NCBI GenBank assembly: GCA_019856515.1
Contig: CP082230.1
Coordinates: 3,100,001-3,164,000, forward strand
Reading direction: 5' to 3'
DNA from: Prolixibacteraceae bacterium
GTDB taxonomy: Bacteria; Bacteroidota; Bacteroidia; Bacteroidales; Prolixibacteraceae
Length of the DNA: 64,000 nucleotides
The position numbers were made by a program, and so were the translations under genes. Below are positions 44,792-54,792 of the stretch, piece by piece (positions within the stretch are counted from its first letter, which is position 1; the number at the start of each line of letters is the position of its first letter). The notes beneath the pieces were generated by a model that saw only the letters and a program-made list of their open reading frames with translations, did not search any database and was not told the DNA's origin.

Positions 44792-46630
44792 TTGAAAACC
44801 AAATTTTCATATACAATATTGTTTTCAGTCCTATTTATCATGATCATTACCTCATGTGCTAACGTAGGACAACCAACAGGTGGAGATAAGGACTCTATCC
44901 CTCCACAAGTAACTGAAATGATTCCGTCCGTTAAAGAGACAAACTACCAAGGGAAGGAATTTAAGGTGACCTTTAATGAATTCGTCAATATGTCTGAGCT
45001 TAGACAGAAAATGGTGATCTCACCTCCACAGAAAGAGATGCCTAATGTCAAGACACGAGGTAAATCTTTTACCATTGTTTTTCAGGACACCATGTTACAA
45101 AACACAACATACACTCTTGACTTTAAGGATGTTATCGAAGATAATAACGAAGGAAATAAGTTTAATAACTTTAGAACATCATTCTCTACAGGTCCTACCA
45201 TTGATACACTGCGTATCACTGGAATGGTGAGAGATGCATTTAATCTAACACCAATAGAAGGAGCTACAGTTTTTGTATATAAAGATCTATCTGACAGTGC
45301 TTCCATAAAACAAAGACCTTCTTTTGTTGCCAAAACAAACAAAGAGGGTGTCTTTATTGTAGATGGGTTGGGTGCAGAGACCTATCGCGTATATGCAGCT
45401 TCAGACTTAAATAGAGATTATAAACTAAATAACTATAGTGAACCTTATGCCTTTTACCCAACAACGATCACCCCTTCGGCAAAATTTGTTCCTGAAGAAG
45501 AGATCATGGTGAGAGGTTTAGATACCCTTAGAGTATCAGGAACTATATATTACAGCCCCCAGCCTATTTTACTATCTCAATTTCAAGAGAAAGTTCTTTT
45601 GCAGTCGATGAATGATTACAAAAGAGTCGATTCAACTCATTTCTATATCGGCTTTACAGAATCGCTTGATCACAACTTCAATATTGAAGCACTAAATATT
45701 GAAACTCCTATGGATAAATGGCTTTATAGTGAAACGAGTGCTGAGAATGACTCTATTAATTATTGGATAACTGACCCAAATATTTATAGTAAGGATACGA
45801 TTCTTCTTGCTGTAACCTATACTGTCCCAGACTCACTCTACCGACCAAAGATACAGACCGACACATTGGAACTTTTAAAACCAAAGAAACGTGTCGTAAA
45901 AAGGAAGAGACGTAAAAAGATTGAAGATAACGAAAACAAAGTTCCTGTTTTTAACTGGAGTACCAATGCAGATCAAACGATCGATCCCTATACGTTTGTA
46001 TATATTGAAAGCAAAGAACCTATCTTGGGTCTATCTAAGGAGTTTATTCACTTAACCACCAAAGAAGATACGTTAGATATTCCTGTGGATTTCACGATGG
46101 GACAAGACTCTTTGGATATTCGTAAATATTATATTGACTTTGATATTGAAGCAGGAAAGAGTTATAGACTTCTAGTAGATTCTGCAGCAACAAAAAATAT
46201 TTACCAAGCTGTTAGTAATACGCTAGACCTGAATATCAATGTCCAAAAGGAGGAGTATTACGGAAAGATCATACTCTCGATACAGAATGTTAATGGCCCC
46301 ACATTAGTTCAACTAATTAAGGACAATAAAGAGGAGACCATTGTCAATGAGCTTTCAATTGAAGAGGATGGTGAGATCGAATTCTTTTATGTAAAACCAG
46401 CAAAGTATTTGATTAAGGCAATTTATGACACAAATAAGAATGGACAGTGGGATACTGGTAATCTTTTAGAACATCTCATGCCTGAAGGTGTTGTATATTA
46501 TCAAGAGATAATGAAGATTCGTTCGAATTGGGATAATAAGAAATCTTGGACGCTTCCAGATCCACTTGAATTTACAAAAGATATCAAAGATCCGGATAAG
46601 ATTGAAAAAGATGTTGAGAAAGATCAGTAA
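44792..46630 (+). CDS. Ig-like-domain lipoprotein (SbsA Ig-like)
   Basis: The frame opens with TTG at 44792 (MKTKFSYTILFSVLF) and no ATG lies nearby, so TTG is the likely start. The 612-residue product has a lipobox IITSC (Cys22), then a BIG_5/SbsA-like Ig domain (IPPQVTEMIPSV ... NTTYTLDFKDVIEDNNEGN). Further domains follow, including a carboxypeptidase-regulatory-like fold (ITGMVRDAFNLTPIEGATVFVYKD). It is a surface or periplasmic lipoprotein of unknown function common in Bacteroidota. The C-terminal KDPDKIEKDVEKDQ is low complexity. A small conserved gene follows at 46709. Confidence -1.
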   Translation: MKTKFSYTILFSVLFIMIITSCANVGQPTGGDKDSIPPQVTEMIPSVKETNYQGKEFKVTFNEFVNMSELRQKMVISPPQKEMPNVKTRGKSFTIVFQDTMLQNTTYTLDFKDVIEDNNEGNKFNNFRTSFSTGPTIDTLRITGMVRDAFNLTPIEGATVFVYKDLSDSASIKQRPSFVAKTNKEGVFIVDGLGAETYRVYAASDLNRDYKLNNYSEPYAFYPTTITPSAKFVPEEEIMVRGLDTLRVSGTIYYSPQPILLSQFQEKVLLQSMNDYKRVDSTHFYIGFTESLDHNFNIEALNIETPMDKWLYSETSAENDSINYWITDPNIYSKDTILLAVTYTVPDSLYRPKIQTDTLELLKPKKRVVKRKRRKKIEDNENKVPVFNWSTNADQTIDPYTFVYIESKEPILGLSKEFIHLTTKEDTLDIPVDFTMGQDSLDIRKYYIDFDIEAGKSYRLLVDSAATKNIYQAVSNTLDLNINVQKEEYYGKIILSIQNVNGPTLVQLIKDNKEETIVNELSIEEDGEIEFFYVKPAKYLIKAIYDTNKNGQWDTGNLLEHLMPEGVVYYQEIMKIRSNWDNKKSWTLPDPLEFTKDIKDPDKIEKDVEKDQ

Positions 46631-46708
46631 TGATATTGTAAAAATCAATTGGGTTTCTTAAATTCGAGAACAGACAATTTAGTGATTACAAATAAAAATG
46701 TATTAGTT

Positions 46709-47002
46709 ATGGCAAGTATCAGAAGACTTAAGAAAGATATCGATTATGTTGCAGATATGGTAATCCAAGATTGTTTCCTTTATATGGAGTTTCATGATGA
46801 AAAGACACAGTTGGCAGCTTGGGAGATCATCATTGAATTGGATAATCGTAGATGTGATTTTATTCAAAAAGCAAATCACCCAGATGGGAAAAATAATCCT
46901 AAGCTTGTAAAGAAGCACTATAAAGGTTTAATTCTCGATTTTATTGATACAATAAATAAATCGTACACTAAATTAAATGAATTGGTTAAAACGGTTGACT
47001 AA
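46709..47002 (+). CDS. Conserved small hypothetical protein (97 aa)
   Basis: Start at ATG 46709 (MASIRRLKKDIDYVADMVIQDC) gives 97 residues; the frame is open further upstream but only from a TTG. The sequence is helical and charged, with DIDYVADMVIQDCFLYMEFHDEK and a C-terminal helix INKSYTKLNELVKTVD. Homologous-looking small proteins occur widely in Bacteroidota, always uncharacterised. It lies 78 bases after the Ig-like lipoprotein and before a terminator at 47079, so it probably ends the same transcript. No motif to suggest function. Confidence -1.
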   Translation: MASIRRLKKDIDYVADMVIQDCFLYMEFHDEKTQLAAWEIIIELDNRRCDFIQKANHPDGKNNPKLVKKHYKGLILDFIDTINKSYTKLNELVKTVD

Positions 47003-47078
47003 TGAGTGATTAGAGATGTTAGTCTCATCTTTAATTTCTTCATCATTAGTATTCACTGTTTTTGAATATACTTTAAGC

Positions 47079-47113
47079 AAAGGCTCTCACTACAATGGGG
47101 GCCTTTCTTTTTG
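47079..47113 (+). terminator. Terminator after the small hypothetical gene
   Basis: Stem AAAGGC/GCCTTT around a 16-base loop, with a T-rich tail CTTTTTG. It lies about 75 bases after the 97-aa gene. Confidence -1.
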
Positions 47114-47393
47114 ATTTTGTTGATAGTAATATATATTGTTTTTTTCATGAGAGATAAACCAGTGGGATTACACCTTGATTAGATAAGACAAAAAATAAAT
47201 GGGCATTAATTTGTCTTGCGATGAATTGCAAAGAACATAGGGAAAAAGTACACCTGCTCATTTGATTAGAGGATAGATGAAAGACTCATTATTAGATGGT
47301 AATATGAATATCAAACACACTTTATATCTTGATTTTATATTATATTAAAAGAAATAATCTATATTGTGGTTTCATCATATTGATAGACGATCC
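47114..47393. other. Intergenic region before the clostripain-like gene
   Basis: About 280 bases, plus the terminator upstream, without a gene. It contains no convincing promoter match or RNA structure. Confidence -1.
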
Positions 47394-48530
47394 ATGGCTA
47401 GAACACCCAACATATACCTTCTACTCTCCATTCTTTTTTTTATACTATTCTCTGGATGTCAAAAAGATAACAATGTCATAACACAGCCTCAAACAGACGA
47501 AACACTTATCGTATATATGGCTGCCGATAATAATCTAAGAGACTATGCCATACAAAATAGCTATGGTATTATCGAAGGGTTAAAGAGAGGACAAAGAGTT
47601 ATTGTTTTTCTGGATAATGGAGAGGACCAATCTTATCTTTTTCAATTAGATGATCCAACTTCTAAAAGTATATATCAAAACAAAGTAAAGACATACCCCA
47701 ATAGGAATTCAGGCACACCATCTGTCTTATATGGTGTTCTAAATGACATCATTCAACGATATCCGTCTACAAACTACGATTTGATTCTTTGGTCTCATGG
47801 GACTTCTTGGCTCCCGTCTAATAGAGTACAAACAAAATCATTCGGACTAGACCACACCTCATCGATTGATATTCATGAATTGGCTATGGCGCTTCCTGTT
47901 AAGTTCCGGTCTATTATTTTTGATGCATGTTTAATGGGAAGTGTTGAAGTGATATCACAATTAAAAGATAAGGCAGATTATATCGTAGCTTCTCCTACTG
48001 ATATTCTTGCAGAAGGATTACCATACAGCGAGATTACTCCAATATTACTCGACAAGAAGCGTCCGATAGAAGAACGACTAGAAAAAGTCTGTGATGCTTT
48101 CTATAGTTTCTATAACAACATGAAAAATCCATCGAAACGCTCGGCTTCAATTGCGCTCTATGATACAAAGCAAATTACAAAACTACAGAATGATTTCAAA
48201 AGAGTAATAGGGGCACAACCTCAAGTTCATGTCCTAAACCAAAGTATCATAAACTTAAATCTTAAATATCCATGTTTTGATTTTATGGATATGGTAAAAC
48301 AGTACTATGGAGACAAAAGCTATAACGACCTAAAAGCTCCATTACAAAAGCTAGTATTATATTCTAAACATACAAATCACTTTAGTGGCACCATCAATCT
48401 AGAAGGTATCTGTGGTATTAACTGCTATGTTCCAATGTATAAAAATCATATTCAAGAGTACTACTACAAGACTCTTCAATGGGATATACACACAAATTAC
48501 CACAAAGCGATATTCCCATACGTACAATAG
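47394..48530 (+). CDS. Clostripain-family (C11) cysteine peptidase lipoprotein
   Basis: Start at ATG 47394 (MARTPNIYLLLSILFFILFSGC) gives 378 residues with a lipobox and Cys22; earlier in-frame codons would destroy the signal. The C11 catalytic dyad is visible: His135 in LILWSHGTSW and Cys179 in IIFDACLMGSVEV. LIVYMAADNNLRDYA near the start is the standard family opening. It is a calcium-dependent Arg/Lys-type protease on the cell surface or in the periplasm, by family. It is monocistronic, convergent with a HAD gene. Whether it self-processes is unknown. Confidence -1.
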   Translation: MARTPNIYLLLSILFFILFSGCQKDNNVITQPQTDETLIVYMAADNNLRDYAIQNSYGIIEGLKRGQRVIVFLDNGEDQSYLFQLDDPTSKSIYQNKVKTYPNRNSGTPSVLYGVLNDIIQRYPSTNYDLILWSHGTSWLPSNRVQTKSFGLDHTSSIDIHELAMALPVKFRSIIFDACLMGSVEVISQLKDKADYIVASPTDILAEGLPYSEITPILLDKKRPIEERLEKVCDAFYSFYNNMKNPSKRSASIALYDTKQITKLQNDFKRVIGAQPQVHVLNQSIINLNLKYPCFDFMDMVKQYYGDKSYNDLKAPLQKLVLYSKHTNHFSGTINLEGICGINCYVPMYKNHIQEYYYKTLQWDIHTNYHKAIFPYVQ

Positions 48531-48624
48531 AAAAAAGCCATAAATAAGCAGAGAGGTCGTCGCAACCCTTAACACTCAATATAAGTTATTCTCCATCTTA
48601 ACTTATTCATGGAGATTACACTGC

Positions 48625-49245
48625 TCAAAGTAGATCTATGAAGCTTTGATAAGATTCATCTTGCCCTGCATCAAAAGTTTGCTTGGCATTAACTTTTACC
48701 GTTAATAGCCCTGCTGCCTTCGCTGCCAATACCCCTGGAATACTATCCTCATAAACAACAATATTCGATTTATTAACACCCAATTTATCAACAGCTTTTA
48801 AATAGATTGATGGGTCAGGCTTTACTTTCTCCACCTCATCACCTCCTGTAATCATTCCAAATAGATCATCCATACCTGTTTTTGAAATAAAAGCATCAAT
48901 TACTCTTCTAGGTGATGACGATACCAAGCATGTAATATTACCCTCCATCTTAGCTTTCTGAACAAATTCCTTTGCTCCATTCATGCATTTGGGTTTAGAT
49001 ACGAATAGTTCAATCACTTTATCAATTACGCTCTCACCGAGTTCAATAAATGAATGATTAAGTTGATGGTCTTCCACAAACTCTTTGGTGATATCAAAGA
49101 TTCCTTTACCACTTATGTGATCAAAAAAACTACGATCAAAACTGGGTACTAACTGGTCAAATTCAATTACGATAGCCTCTTCCCAAGCCCACTCTGTATC
49201 TAAAAGTAGACCATCCATATCAAAGAGATAATATTTCATCATCAT
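48625..49245 (-). CDS. HAD hydrolase, beta-phosphoglucomutase-like subfamily
   Basis: The 206-residue product opens with three consecutive Met codons (49245, 49242, 49239), any of which may be used. HAD motif I reads YLFDMDGLLLDTE (nucleophile Asp and DxD acid/base), motif II is CLVSSSP, motif III the Lys in KVKPDPSIYL, and motif IV YEDSIPGVLAAKAAG. The cap is the helical type of beta-phosphoglucomutase and 2-deoxyglucose-6-phosphatase. The substrate is probably a sugar phosphate, consistent with the neighbouring sugar kinase at 49426, which is divergently transcribed. Precise specificity cannot be told. Confidence -1.
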   Translation of the reverse strand: MMMKYYLFDMDGLLLDTEWAWEEAIVIEFDQLVPSFDRSFFDHISGKGIFDITKEFVEDHQLNHSFIELGESVIDKVIELFVSKPKCMNGAKEFVQKAKMEGNITCLVSSSPRRVIDAFISKTGMDDLFGMITGGDEVEKVKPDPSIYLKAVDKLGVNKSNIVVYEDSIPGVLAAKAAGLLTVKVNAKQTFDAGQDESYQSFIDLL

Positions 49246-49337
49246 ACGTGATCATCATTAGGGTTATTTAAGCTCACAATCTACAAATATCCTTTGATTT
49301 ATCCCCTCTGATCGAATGAGATATGTCATTTAATTTT

Positions 49338-49345
49338 TATATTTG
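49338..49345 (+). promoter_or_regulatory. -7 box (TATATTTG) of the ROK kinase gene
   Basis: A perfect TAnnTTTG match 80 bases upstream of the kinase start, in the divergent region shared with the HAD gene. No good -33 element. Confidence -1.
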
Positions 49346-49425
49346 TTCTGCTTGGCTTAATTATTAGAACCAATTAAGGATAAGCGAAAATATAACACAT
49401 CAGAATTTACAGAAAAGAGAAAATT

Positions 49426-50400
49426 ATGAAAAAAGTTGCAATAGGTATCGATATAGGAGGTACTAACACCGTATTTGGTGTTGTAGATGAAATGGGACAA
49501 GTATTGGTTAAAAACAATATTCCAACCCCTTCACATGGTGATGTTGATCGTTATATCACAGACCTTTCTGCAGGTGTTCAAGAGATGATTGAATCCGTAA
49601 AGCAGTTGAGTTCAGATATAGAGATTCTAGGTATCGGTATCGGTGCTCCTAATGGAAACTATTATAATGGAACAATCGAATATGCTCCAAATCTTTCATT
49701 CAGAGGAGTAGTCCCTCTTGTTGAACTAGTGAAGAAAAGATTTGATCTTCCTGTCGTAGCACTTACAAATGATGCAAATGCTGCAGCAATTGGTGAGATG
49801 ATCTACGGTGGTGCAAAGAATATGAAGAACTTTGTGATGATCACACTAGGAACGGGACTTGGAAGTGGTATCGTAGTGAATGGAGATCTTGTATACGGAC
49901 ACGATGGTTTTGCTGGTGAAATTGGGCACACAGTAGTCGTTCCTAATGGTAGAGCTTGTGGTTGTGGAACACCAGGTCACCTTGAAGCATACTGTTCCGC
50001 TCCAGGGATCAAACGTACTGCATTTGAACTTTTAGCACACTATAACGGTGGGGGAAGTGAACTTACAAAGTACACTTTTGATGAGCTTGATGCTAAAATG
50101 GTGTTTGAAGCGGCAGAAAGAGGAGATAAGATAGCTATTGAAGCTTTTGAGCGTACAGGTAACATATTAGGTAGAGCATTAGCTGATACTGTTCATCATC
50201 TAAGTCCTGAAGCAATCTTCTTGTTTGGTGGTCCTACTGCAGCAGGAGATTATATCTTCAGACCAACAAAAGAAGCGATGGAAGAGTACCTCCTTCCTAT
50301 CTTCGCCAACAAAGTTCGTATTTTACCATCTGAACTTAAGTCAGGAAGTGCAGCTATCGTAGGTGCATCAGCATTGGTATGGAATGAATTGAGCAAATAA
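49426..50400 (+). CDS. ROK-family sugar kinase (glucokinase type)
   Basis: The 324-residue product has phosphate motif GIDIGGTNTVFGV at the N-terminus, the catalytic region TNDANAAAIGEMIYGGA, TLGTGLGSGIVVNG, and the ROK zinc site GRACGCGTPGHLEAYC. This combination is typical of glucokinases of the ROK family. It phosphorylates glucose or a related hexose with ATP. The HAD gene upstream is divergent and may share its substrate class. It is followed by a bidirectional terminator. Confidence -1.
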   Translation: MKKVAIGIDIGGTNTVFGVVDEMGQVLVKNNIPTPSHGDVDRYITDLSAGVQEMIESVKQLSSDIEILGIGIGAPNGNYYNGTIEYAPNLSFRGVVPLVELVKKRFDLPVVALTNDANAAAIGEMIYGGAKNMKNFVMITLGTGLGSGIVVNGDLVYGHDGFAGEIGHTVVVPNGRACGCGTPGHLEAYCSAPGIKRTAFELLAHYNGGGSELTKYTFDELDAKMVFEAAERGDKIAIEAFERTGNILGRALADTVHHLSPEAIFLFGGPTAAGDYIFRPTKEAMEEYLLPIFANKVRILPSELKSGSAAIVGASALVWNELSK

Positions 50401-50424
50401 GAATAACATTCTTTCTAAAGATAA

Positions 50425-50460
50425 AAATAGGCTACCTCATTATGGGGTAGCCTATTGTAT
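50425..50460. terminator. Bidirectional terminator between ROK and PNPOx-like genes
   Basis: Stem AATAGGCTACC/GGTAGCCTATT around TCATTATGG, with A-tract on one side and TTTTTATT on the other. It serves the convergent genes at both sides. Confidence -1.
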
Positions 50461-50481
50461 TTTTATTCTTTGCAAAAAGCA

Positions 50482-50922
50482 TTATAACGCTGTAGTCGAC
50501 GCGGACCATATTAACTTCTTACCAAAGCCTAATCTATTGTCTGTCAATTTCATTAACTGAGGTTTGATTATCCATAAATCGCTCTGTTTTAATACGGCAT
50601 ATGGAAACCTTTTTAGATACATTCTTTTGTATTTTGAGAAGATCGTAGCTTCAATACAAGAGATGGATGCGGAGACCTGTAGTCCTCTGATCATCCCCAC
50701 CTTTTCTGTTTCCAGCACAATGTTTAACGCCACGTCCTTATTGGCAAGTGCTTGACTACCATGTTTGGTTTCCTTATCAGTCGTTATAAGAAAAATATTC
50801 TCTTCTTCATTATAGACATAAAAACAACTAGCCACCCATGGCATTCCATCTTGACATGTAGCTAGTGTTAGCACATGGTGATCTGAAATAAATTCAACAA
50901 TTGAAGGCTCTACTACATTCAT
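50482..50922 (-). CDS. Pyridoxamine 5'-phosphate oxidase-like (split-barrel) protein
   Basis: The 146-residue product has the split-barrel flavin-binding pattern: HHVLTLATCQDGMPWVASCFYVYNEEENIFLIT, then TDKETKHGSQALANKDVALNIVLE. It probably binds FMN or F420-like cofactors, but substrate residues of true PdxH are not seen, so a general redox or stress role is more likely. It is encoded 3 bases after the OsmC gene, with which it is probably cotranscribed. The pair suggests handling of peroxides or thiols. Confidence -1.
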   Translation of the reverse strand: MNVVEPSIVEFISDHHVLTLATCQDGMPWVASCFYVYNEEENIFLITTDKETKHGSQALANKDVALNIVLETEKVGMIRGLQVSASISCIEATIFSKYKRMYLKRFPYAVLKQSDLWIIKPQLMKLTDNRLGFGKKLIWSASTTAL

Positions 50923-50925
50923 ATT

Positions 50926-51336
50926 TTATACTGTCCAGTGATAATTAATGGTTTTAATAATATCTGGATGTAAACTTTCTCCCACAGGGAAAGAGCGTTG
51001 ATTGTCCGATAAAAAAGCTTTCTCTTCATCGGTATAATGCTTTGCTGGAAAATATACATCGACTTTAATCTCATAAATTCGACGAGGATCAGAAGCCATC
51101 ACTTTTTCCACTTTGGCAAGCGTTCCCTCTATATCAATATTACGATCCCTAGCACCAATACCTATAATGATTAACATACAGTTTGCAAAAGCTGTCGCGA
51201 CCATGTCTGTAGCAGAGAAAGATTCTCCTTTACCACAGTTATCCACTGGTGCATCCGATAGAATTTCTACCCCTGAAGCATTATGGGTGCTTTTGATTCT
51301 AAGATCTCCTAAATAAATGGAAGTAGATGTCATCAT
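50926..51336 (-). CDS. OsmC-family peroxide reductase-like protein
   Basis: Start at ATG 51336 (MMTSTSIYLGDLRIKS) gives 136 residues; 15 extra in-frame codons upstream would be basic and are unlikely. The OsmC fold is marked by VDNCGKGESFSATDMVATAFANCMLIII, in which both potential redox Cys (in DNC and ANC) are present, and the final FPVGESLHPDI. By family it reduces organic hydroperoxides or acts on small thiols. The PNPOx-like gene follows 3 bases downstream, forming a pair. Confidence is good for the family. Confidence -1.
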   Translation of the reverse strand: MMTSTSIYLGDLRIKSTHNASGVEILSDAPVDNCGKGESFSATDMVATAFANCMLIIIGIGARDRNIDIEGTLAKVEKVMASDPRRIYEIKVDVYFPAKHYTDEEKAFLSDNQRSFPVGESLHPDIIKTINYHWTV

Positions 51337-51443
51337 AATTTTCTCTATTTTGAGGATTATTACTTTATTTTCAATACACACTCATCGTATTGTGGATAAA
51401 AGTAGCAATAAAAAATGTAGTTTGATACGAGCCCATCATCTAT

Positions 51444-52025
51444 TTATTGTCTTCTCATCGTCTCTTCTACACGATCAAACTCTTTCTTAAACATCTCTCG
51501 ATAAGCTTCGTTATCTGGATACTTGGTGTGTGTTTCATACAATTGAAGTAACCTTGGGTGATCTTTGTATATTCTTTTCACTAAGAAGGCCTCTGATGAA
51601 GAGAGAAACGTGAAACACAAGGCCAGCCATATAAATGACCTTCTAATAGTTCGACCAATCTTCATCTCGTTATGCATAAATCTATAGACTTCAACAATAA
51701 AGGAAAGCAGAATAAAGAACACCCCTGACCATAGTATAAATCGATAACCAGGTGTGAGATTCTCCATGCAAAAAAGACCTAATGCTGCCAAGGAGCATCC
51801 TATTCCTTGACTTAAGCCATTCCAATGTATCTCTCTATTTTTGAAATTGATGAAATACTCTTTTACCGATATTTCTCTCATCGCACCAATACCCCAAAAG
51901 AGATAAAAGATCGATAGCGCTAGAAAAACATATGCACTATACATGCGATAGGGAAGGATCAAACTTAAACGTAGAAGAAAGGTTAACCCAAAGGCAATGA
52001 GTAACAGTGATTCAATTCTTTTCAT
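51444..52025 (-). CDS. Four-helix membrane protein of unknown function
   Basis: A 193-residue hydrophobic protein with membrane segments at about 7-24, 29-48, 75-90, 95-112 and 127-144, and a charged C-terminal tail (about 150-193) containing YPDNEAYREMFKKEFDRVEET. I do not recognise a domain. It lies between the OsmC gene and the SDR gene, 107 bases upstream of the former on the same strand, without a clear operon. Its role is unknown. Confidence -1.
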   Translation of the reverse strand: MKRIESLLLIAFGLTFLLRLSLILPYRMYSAYVFLALSIFYLFWGIGAMREISVKEYFINFKNREIHWNGLSQGIGCSLAALGLFCMENLTPGYRFILWSGVFFILLSFIVEVYRFMHNEMKIGRTIRRSFIWLALCFTFLSSSEAFLVKRIYKDHPRLLQLYETHTKYPDNEAYREMFKKEFDRVEETMRRQ

Positions 52026-52281
52026 AAGGCAGCCGTTTTAGTGTTATTGTTTCAATCGGTTATGAAGTAGAAAACCTGCAAAGCACCATGTATTCTATTT
52101 GTTTAAGACTTCATTTTATTGTCAGTGTCAATAAATATAATAAAAACAAACTATCTTACATAACATTAAATACATTTTAGCTCTTGTATTTAATGTTTTT
52201 ACGACAATCACATTTTTTTTACTATTTTGGAAATCAGAAATTAATGCATGCAATAGTGAACACAAATAACACAATCTAAAT

Positions 52282-53310
52282 ATGATACTTGTAACAGGAG
52301 GCACAGGCATGTTAGGTTCGCATTTACTCATGAGGTTGGTCCAAAATGAACCAATGGTAAGGGCCACCAAACGTAAACATAGCTCTCTACAAGTTGTAGA
52401 GAACCTTTTTCATTTCTTTTATCCTGAAGAGGCCAAAACTCTACTAAACAAAATAGAGTGGGTGGATGCAGATCTCAAAGATACATACCAACTAGCTAAA
52501 GCACTGCACAATGTGGACACCGTTTACCATACTGCTGCAATTGTGTCATTTAGGAGGAAAGACGAAATAGATATGATCGTAAACAATAGAGAAGGGACAG
52601 CCAACCTTCTAGATCTCTCTATTGAAGCTGGGGTAAAGAAATTTTGTCATGTGAGTTCAGTCGCGGCATTGGAGAAAGTAGAAGATAAAAAATATACCGA
52701 CGAAGAAAACTATTGGAAAACAGAAAAAGCGAAACATGCTTACGGTATTAGTAAGTTCCAATCAGAAATGGAAGTATGGAGAGCCAAAGAGATGGGGCTA
52801 CCTATTGTCATTGTCAACCCATCTATCATTTTAGGTCCTGGAACATGGCAAAGTGGTAGTTCTCAATTCTTCTCATCTGTTGCCGAAGAGATGTATTTCT
52901 ATACGGAAGGAGGCACAGGCTTTGTGGATGTGCTCGACTGCGTGGATGCGATGATATCTCTTGTTTCAACTCACTGGGAGGCTGCTAATGGCAAACGTTT
53001 TGTTCTTAACAGCGACAACCTAGCATATAAAGATCTTTTTACGAGAATTGCTAAAGAGATAAACACACAAGCTCCCAAATGGAAAATATCTCGTAGAGGA
53101 ATCACCATTGCTTATTGGTTTGAAAGTATCCTGTCGATGTTAATGAGACGACAACCTAAAATTACTAAATCAACCATCAATAGTGCAACCAACCGAAGCT
53201 ACTATAGTGGGAAACTTATAACAGAAACAATTCCCTTCACCTATCGTAGCATAGACGAAGCAATAAAAAGAGTTGCCAAGCAGTTTCTTTGGGAACATCA
53301 GAATAGATAA
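52282..53310 (+). CDS. NAD(P)-dependent epimerase/dehydratase (extended SDR)
   Basis: The 342-residue product begins MILVTGGTGMLGSHLLMRL with the Rossmann GxxGxxG (GTGMLG). The catalytic YxxxK is in YGISKFQSEM (Tyr about 154, Lys about 158) and the Ser in HVSSVAAL. The overall pattern resembles Bacteroidota SDR proteins of the dihydroflavonol-reductase/3-beta-hydroxysteroid-type group. Substrate unknown. It stands alone, with its own bidirectional terminator downstream shared with metK. Confidence -1.
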   Translation: MILVTGGTGMLGSHLLMRLVQNEPMVRATKRKHSSLQVVENLFHFFYPEEAKTLLNKIEWVDADLKDTYQLAKALHNVDTVYHTAAIVSFRRKDEIDMIVNNREGTANLLDLSIEAGVKKFCHVSSVAALEKVEDKKYTDEENYWKTEKAKHAYGISKFQSEMEVWRAKEMGLPIVIVNPSIILGPGTWQSGSSQFFSSVAEEMYFYTEGGTGFVDVLDCVDAMISLVSTHWEAANGKRFVLNSDNLAYKDLFTRIAKEINTQAPKWKISRRGITIAYWFESILSMLMRRQPKITKSTINSATNRSYYSGKLITETIPFTYRSIDEAIKRVAKQFLWEHQNR

Positions 53311-53312
53311 AG

Positions 53313-53347
53313 AAAGGGCTGTCTACACTAAGTAGACAGCCCTTTTT
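53313..53347. terminator. Bidirectional terminator between SDR gene and metK
   Basis: A perfect 14-bp stem AAAGGGCTGTCTAC/GTAGACAGCCCTTT with a 5-base loop, followed by TTTATC on the plus strand. It sits between convergent genes. Confidence -1.
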
Positions 53348-53369
53348 ATCTATTAACTAGATCAATTAA

Positions 53370-54629
53370 TTAAAGTCCAAATGACTCCTTAATTTGATCT
53401 ACATAGTCAAGTTTTTCCCATGTAAATAGCTCAACTTCGACTTCTCTATCTACAGCATAAGGAGAAGAGAATCTCTTTGTTACAATTTGAGGCTTTCTAC
53501 CCATATGTCCATAAGCAGCAGACTCTTCATAAATTGGATTACGAAGTTTTAAACGCTCTTCAATAGCATAAGGTCTTAAGTCAAAAATAGCTGCAATCTT
53601 CTCTGCAATTTGACTGTCTGAAAGTGACACTTTAGAACGACCATAAGTATTCACAAAAATATTGATAGGCTCAGCAACTCCAATAGCATATGAGAGTTGA
53701 ACCAAAACCTCTTCAGAAACACCCGCTGCAACCAAGTTTTTTGCGATATGTCTTGAAGCATATGCAGCTGAACGGTCTACTTTCGATGGATCTTTTCCTG
53801 AAAATGCCCCACCACCGTGTGCTCCTTTACCACCATAGGTGTCTACAATGATTTTACGCCCTGTTAGACCCGTATCACCGTGAGGACCACCAATAACAAA
53901 TTTACCCGTTGGGTTCACATGTAAGATGATGTCCTCATCAAAAAGAGATTGGACTCTTGCAGGAAGAGTTTCGATTGTTCTTGGAAGAAGTATATTCTTC
54001 ACATCTTCACGAATCTTTCCTAACATCACCTCATCGTTGCTATCAAAATCATCATGCTGCGTCGAAATGACAATCGTATGAATACGAATAGGCTGGTGTG
54101 TTTGCTCATCATACTCAATGGTCACCTGTGACTTCGAATCAGGTCTCAAATAACTCATCTCTTTCGCTTCTCTACGAATTGCAGCTAGCTCAATAAGTAA
54201 TTTGTGTGATAACTCAAGAGATAAAGGCATGTATTCGTCTGTATCTGTAGACGCATAACCAAACATCATTCCTTGATCACCTGCACCCTGGTTTTTACGA
54301 TCTTCACGATCTACGCCACGGTTAATATCGTCTGACTGTTCATGAATTGCAGATAAAATTCCACATGAATCACCATCAAACTTATACTCACTTTTGGTGT
54401 AACCAATACGATTGATCACATCACGAGTACGACGTTGTACGTCAATATATGTATCTGTTTTCACCTCTCCAGCAACAACTACTTGACCCGTAGTAACCAT
54501 TGTTTCGATAGCTACCTTTGAGTTAGGATCATAAGCCAGTAGTGCATCAAGAAGTGCGTCTGATATTTGATCAGAAACTTTGTCAGGATGTCCTTCAGAC
54601 ACCGATTCTGAGGTAAATAAATAACCCAT
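53370..54629 (-). CDS. metK: S-adenosylmethionine synthetase
   Basis: Start at ATG 54629 ([21 protein letters not shown]), the conserved MetK N-terminus; the frame is open 12 codons further but those residues are atypical. The 419-residue product carries GHPDK (His14), [28 protein letters not shown], and [16 protein letters not shown]. It makes SAM from methionine and ATP. A SAM-II-like riboswitch and a -7 promoter box precede it, so repression by its own product is likely. Length and motifs are normal. Confidence -1.
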   Translation of the reverse strand: MGYLFTSESVSEGHPDKVSDQISDALLDALLAYDPNSKVAIETMVTTGQVVVAGEVKTDTYIDVQRRTRDVINRIGYTKSEYKFDGDSCGILSAIHEQSDDINRGVDREDRKNQGAGDQGMMFGYASTDTDEYMPLSLELSHKLLIELAAIRREAKEMSYLRPDSKSQVTIEYDEQTHQPIRIHTIVISTQHDDFDSNDEVMLGKIREDVKNILLPRTIETLPARVQSLFDEDIILHVNPTGKFVIGGPHGDTGLTGRKIIVDTYGGKGAHGGGAFSGKDPSKVDRSAAYASRHIAKNLVAAGVSEEVLVQLSYAIGVAEPINIFVNTYGRSKVSLSDSQIAEKIAAIFDLRPYAIEERLKLRNPIYEESAAYGHMGRKPQIVTKRFSSPYAVDREVEVELFTWEKLDYVDQIKESFGL

Positions 54630-54724
54630 ATTAGTAAATTTTAATGCCGACTCCGTGTCGGTCAAAAATATTAAACATTAAAATTTGGATGGGATTAAAT
54701 GATTGATAAGTTGCAGAAATCAGC

Positions 54725-54776
54725 AATTGCTTTAGCATTTTTTTCTGTGGTTGCAATCAATCAAATCCGTCCACTA
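54725..54776 (-). promoter_or_regulatory. SAM-II-like riboswitch candidate upstream of metK
   Basis: On the minus strand: P1 GTGG/CCAC, a loop with GATTTGATTGATTGCAA that aligns to the SAM-II loop consensus GATTTAACCGTATTGCAA, and a 3' segment AAAAAAATGCTAAAGC containing the GCTAAA box. GATTG of the loop can pair with CAATT at the 3' end, making the H-type pseudoknot expected for the class. It lies about 95 bases before the metK ATG in the 5' leader. Gene context (SAM synthetase) supports it. Not tested against a covariance model. Confidence -1.
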
Positions 54777-54792
54777 TTTATATAATTGGTTG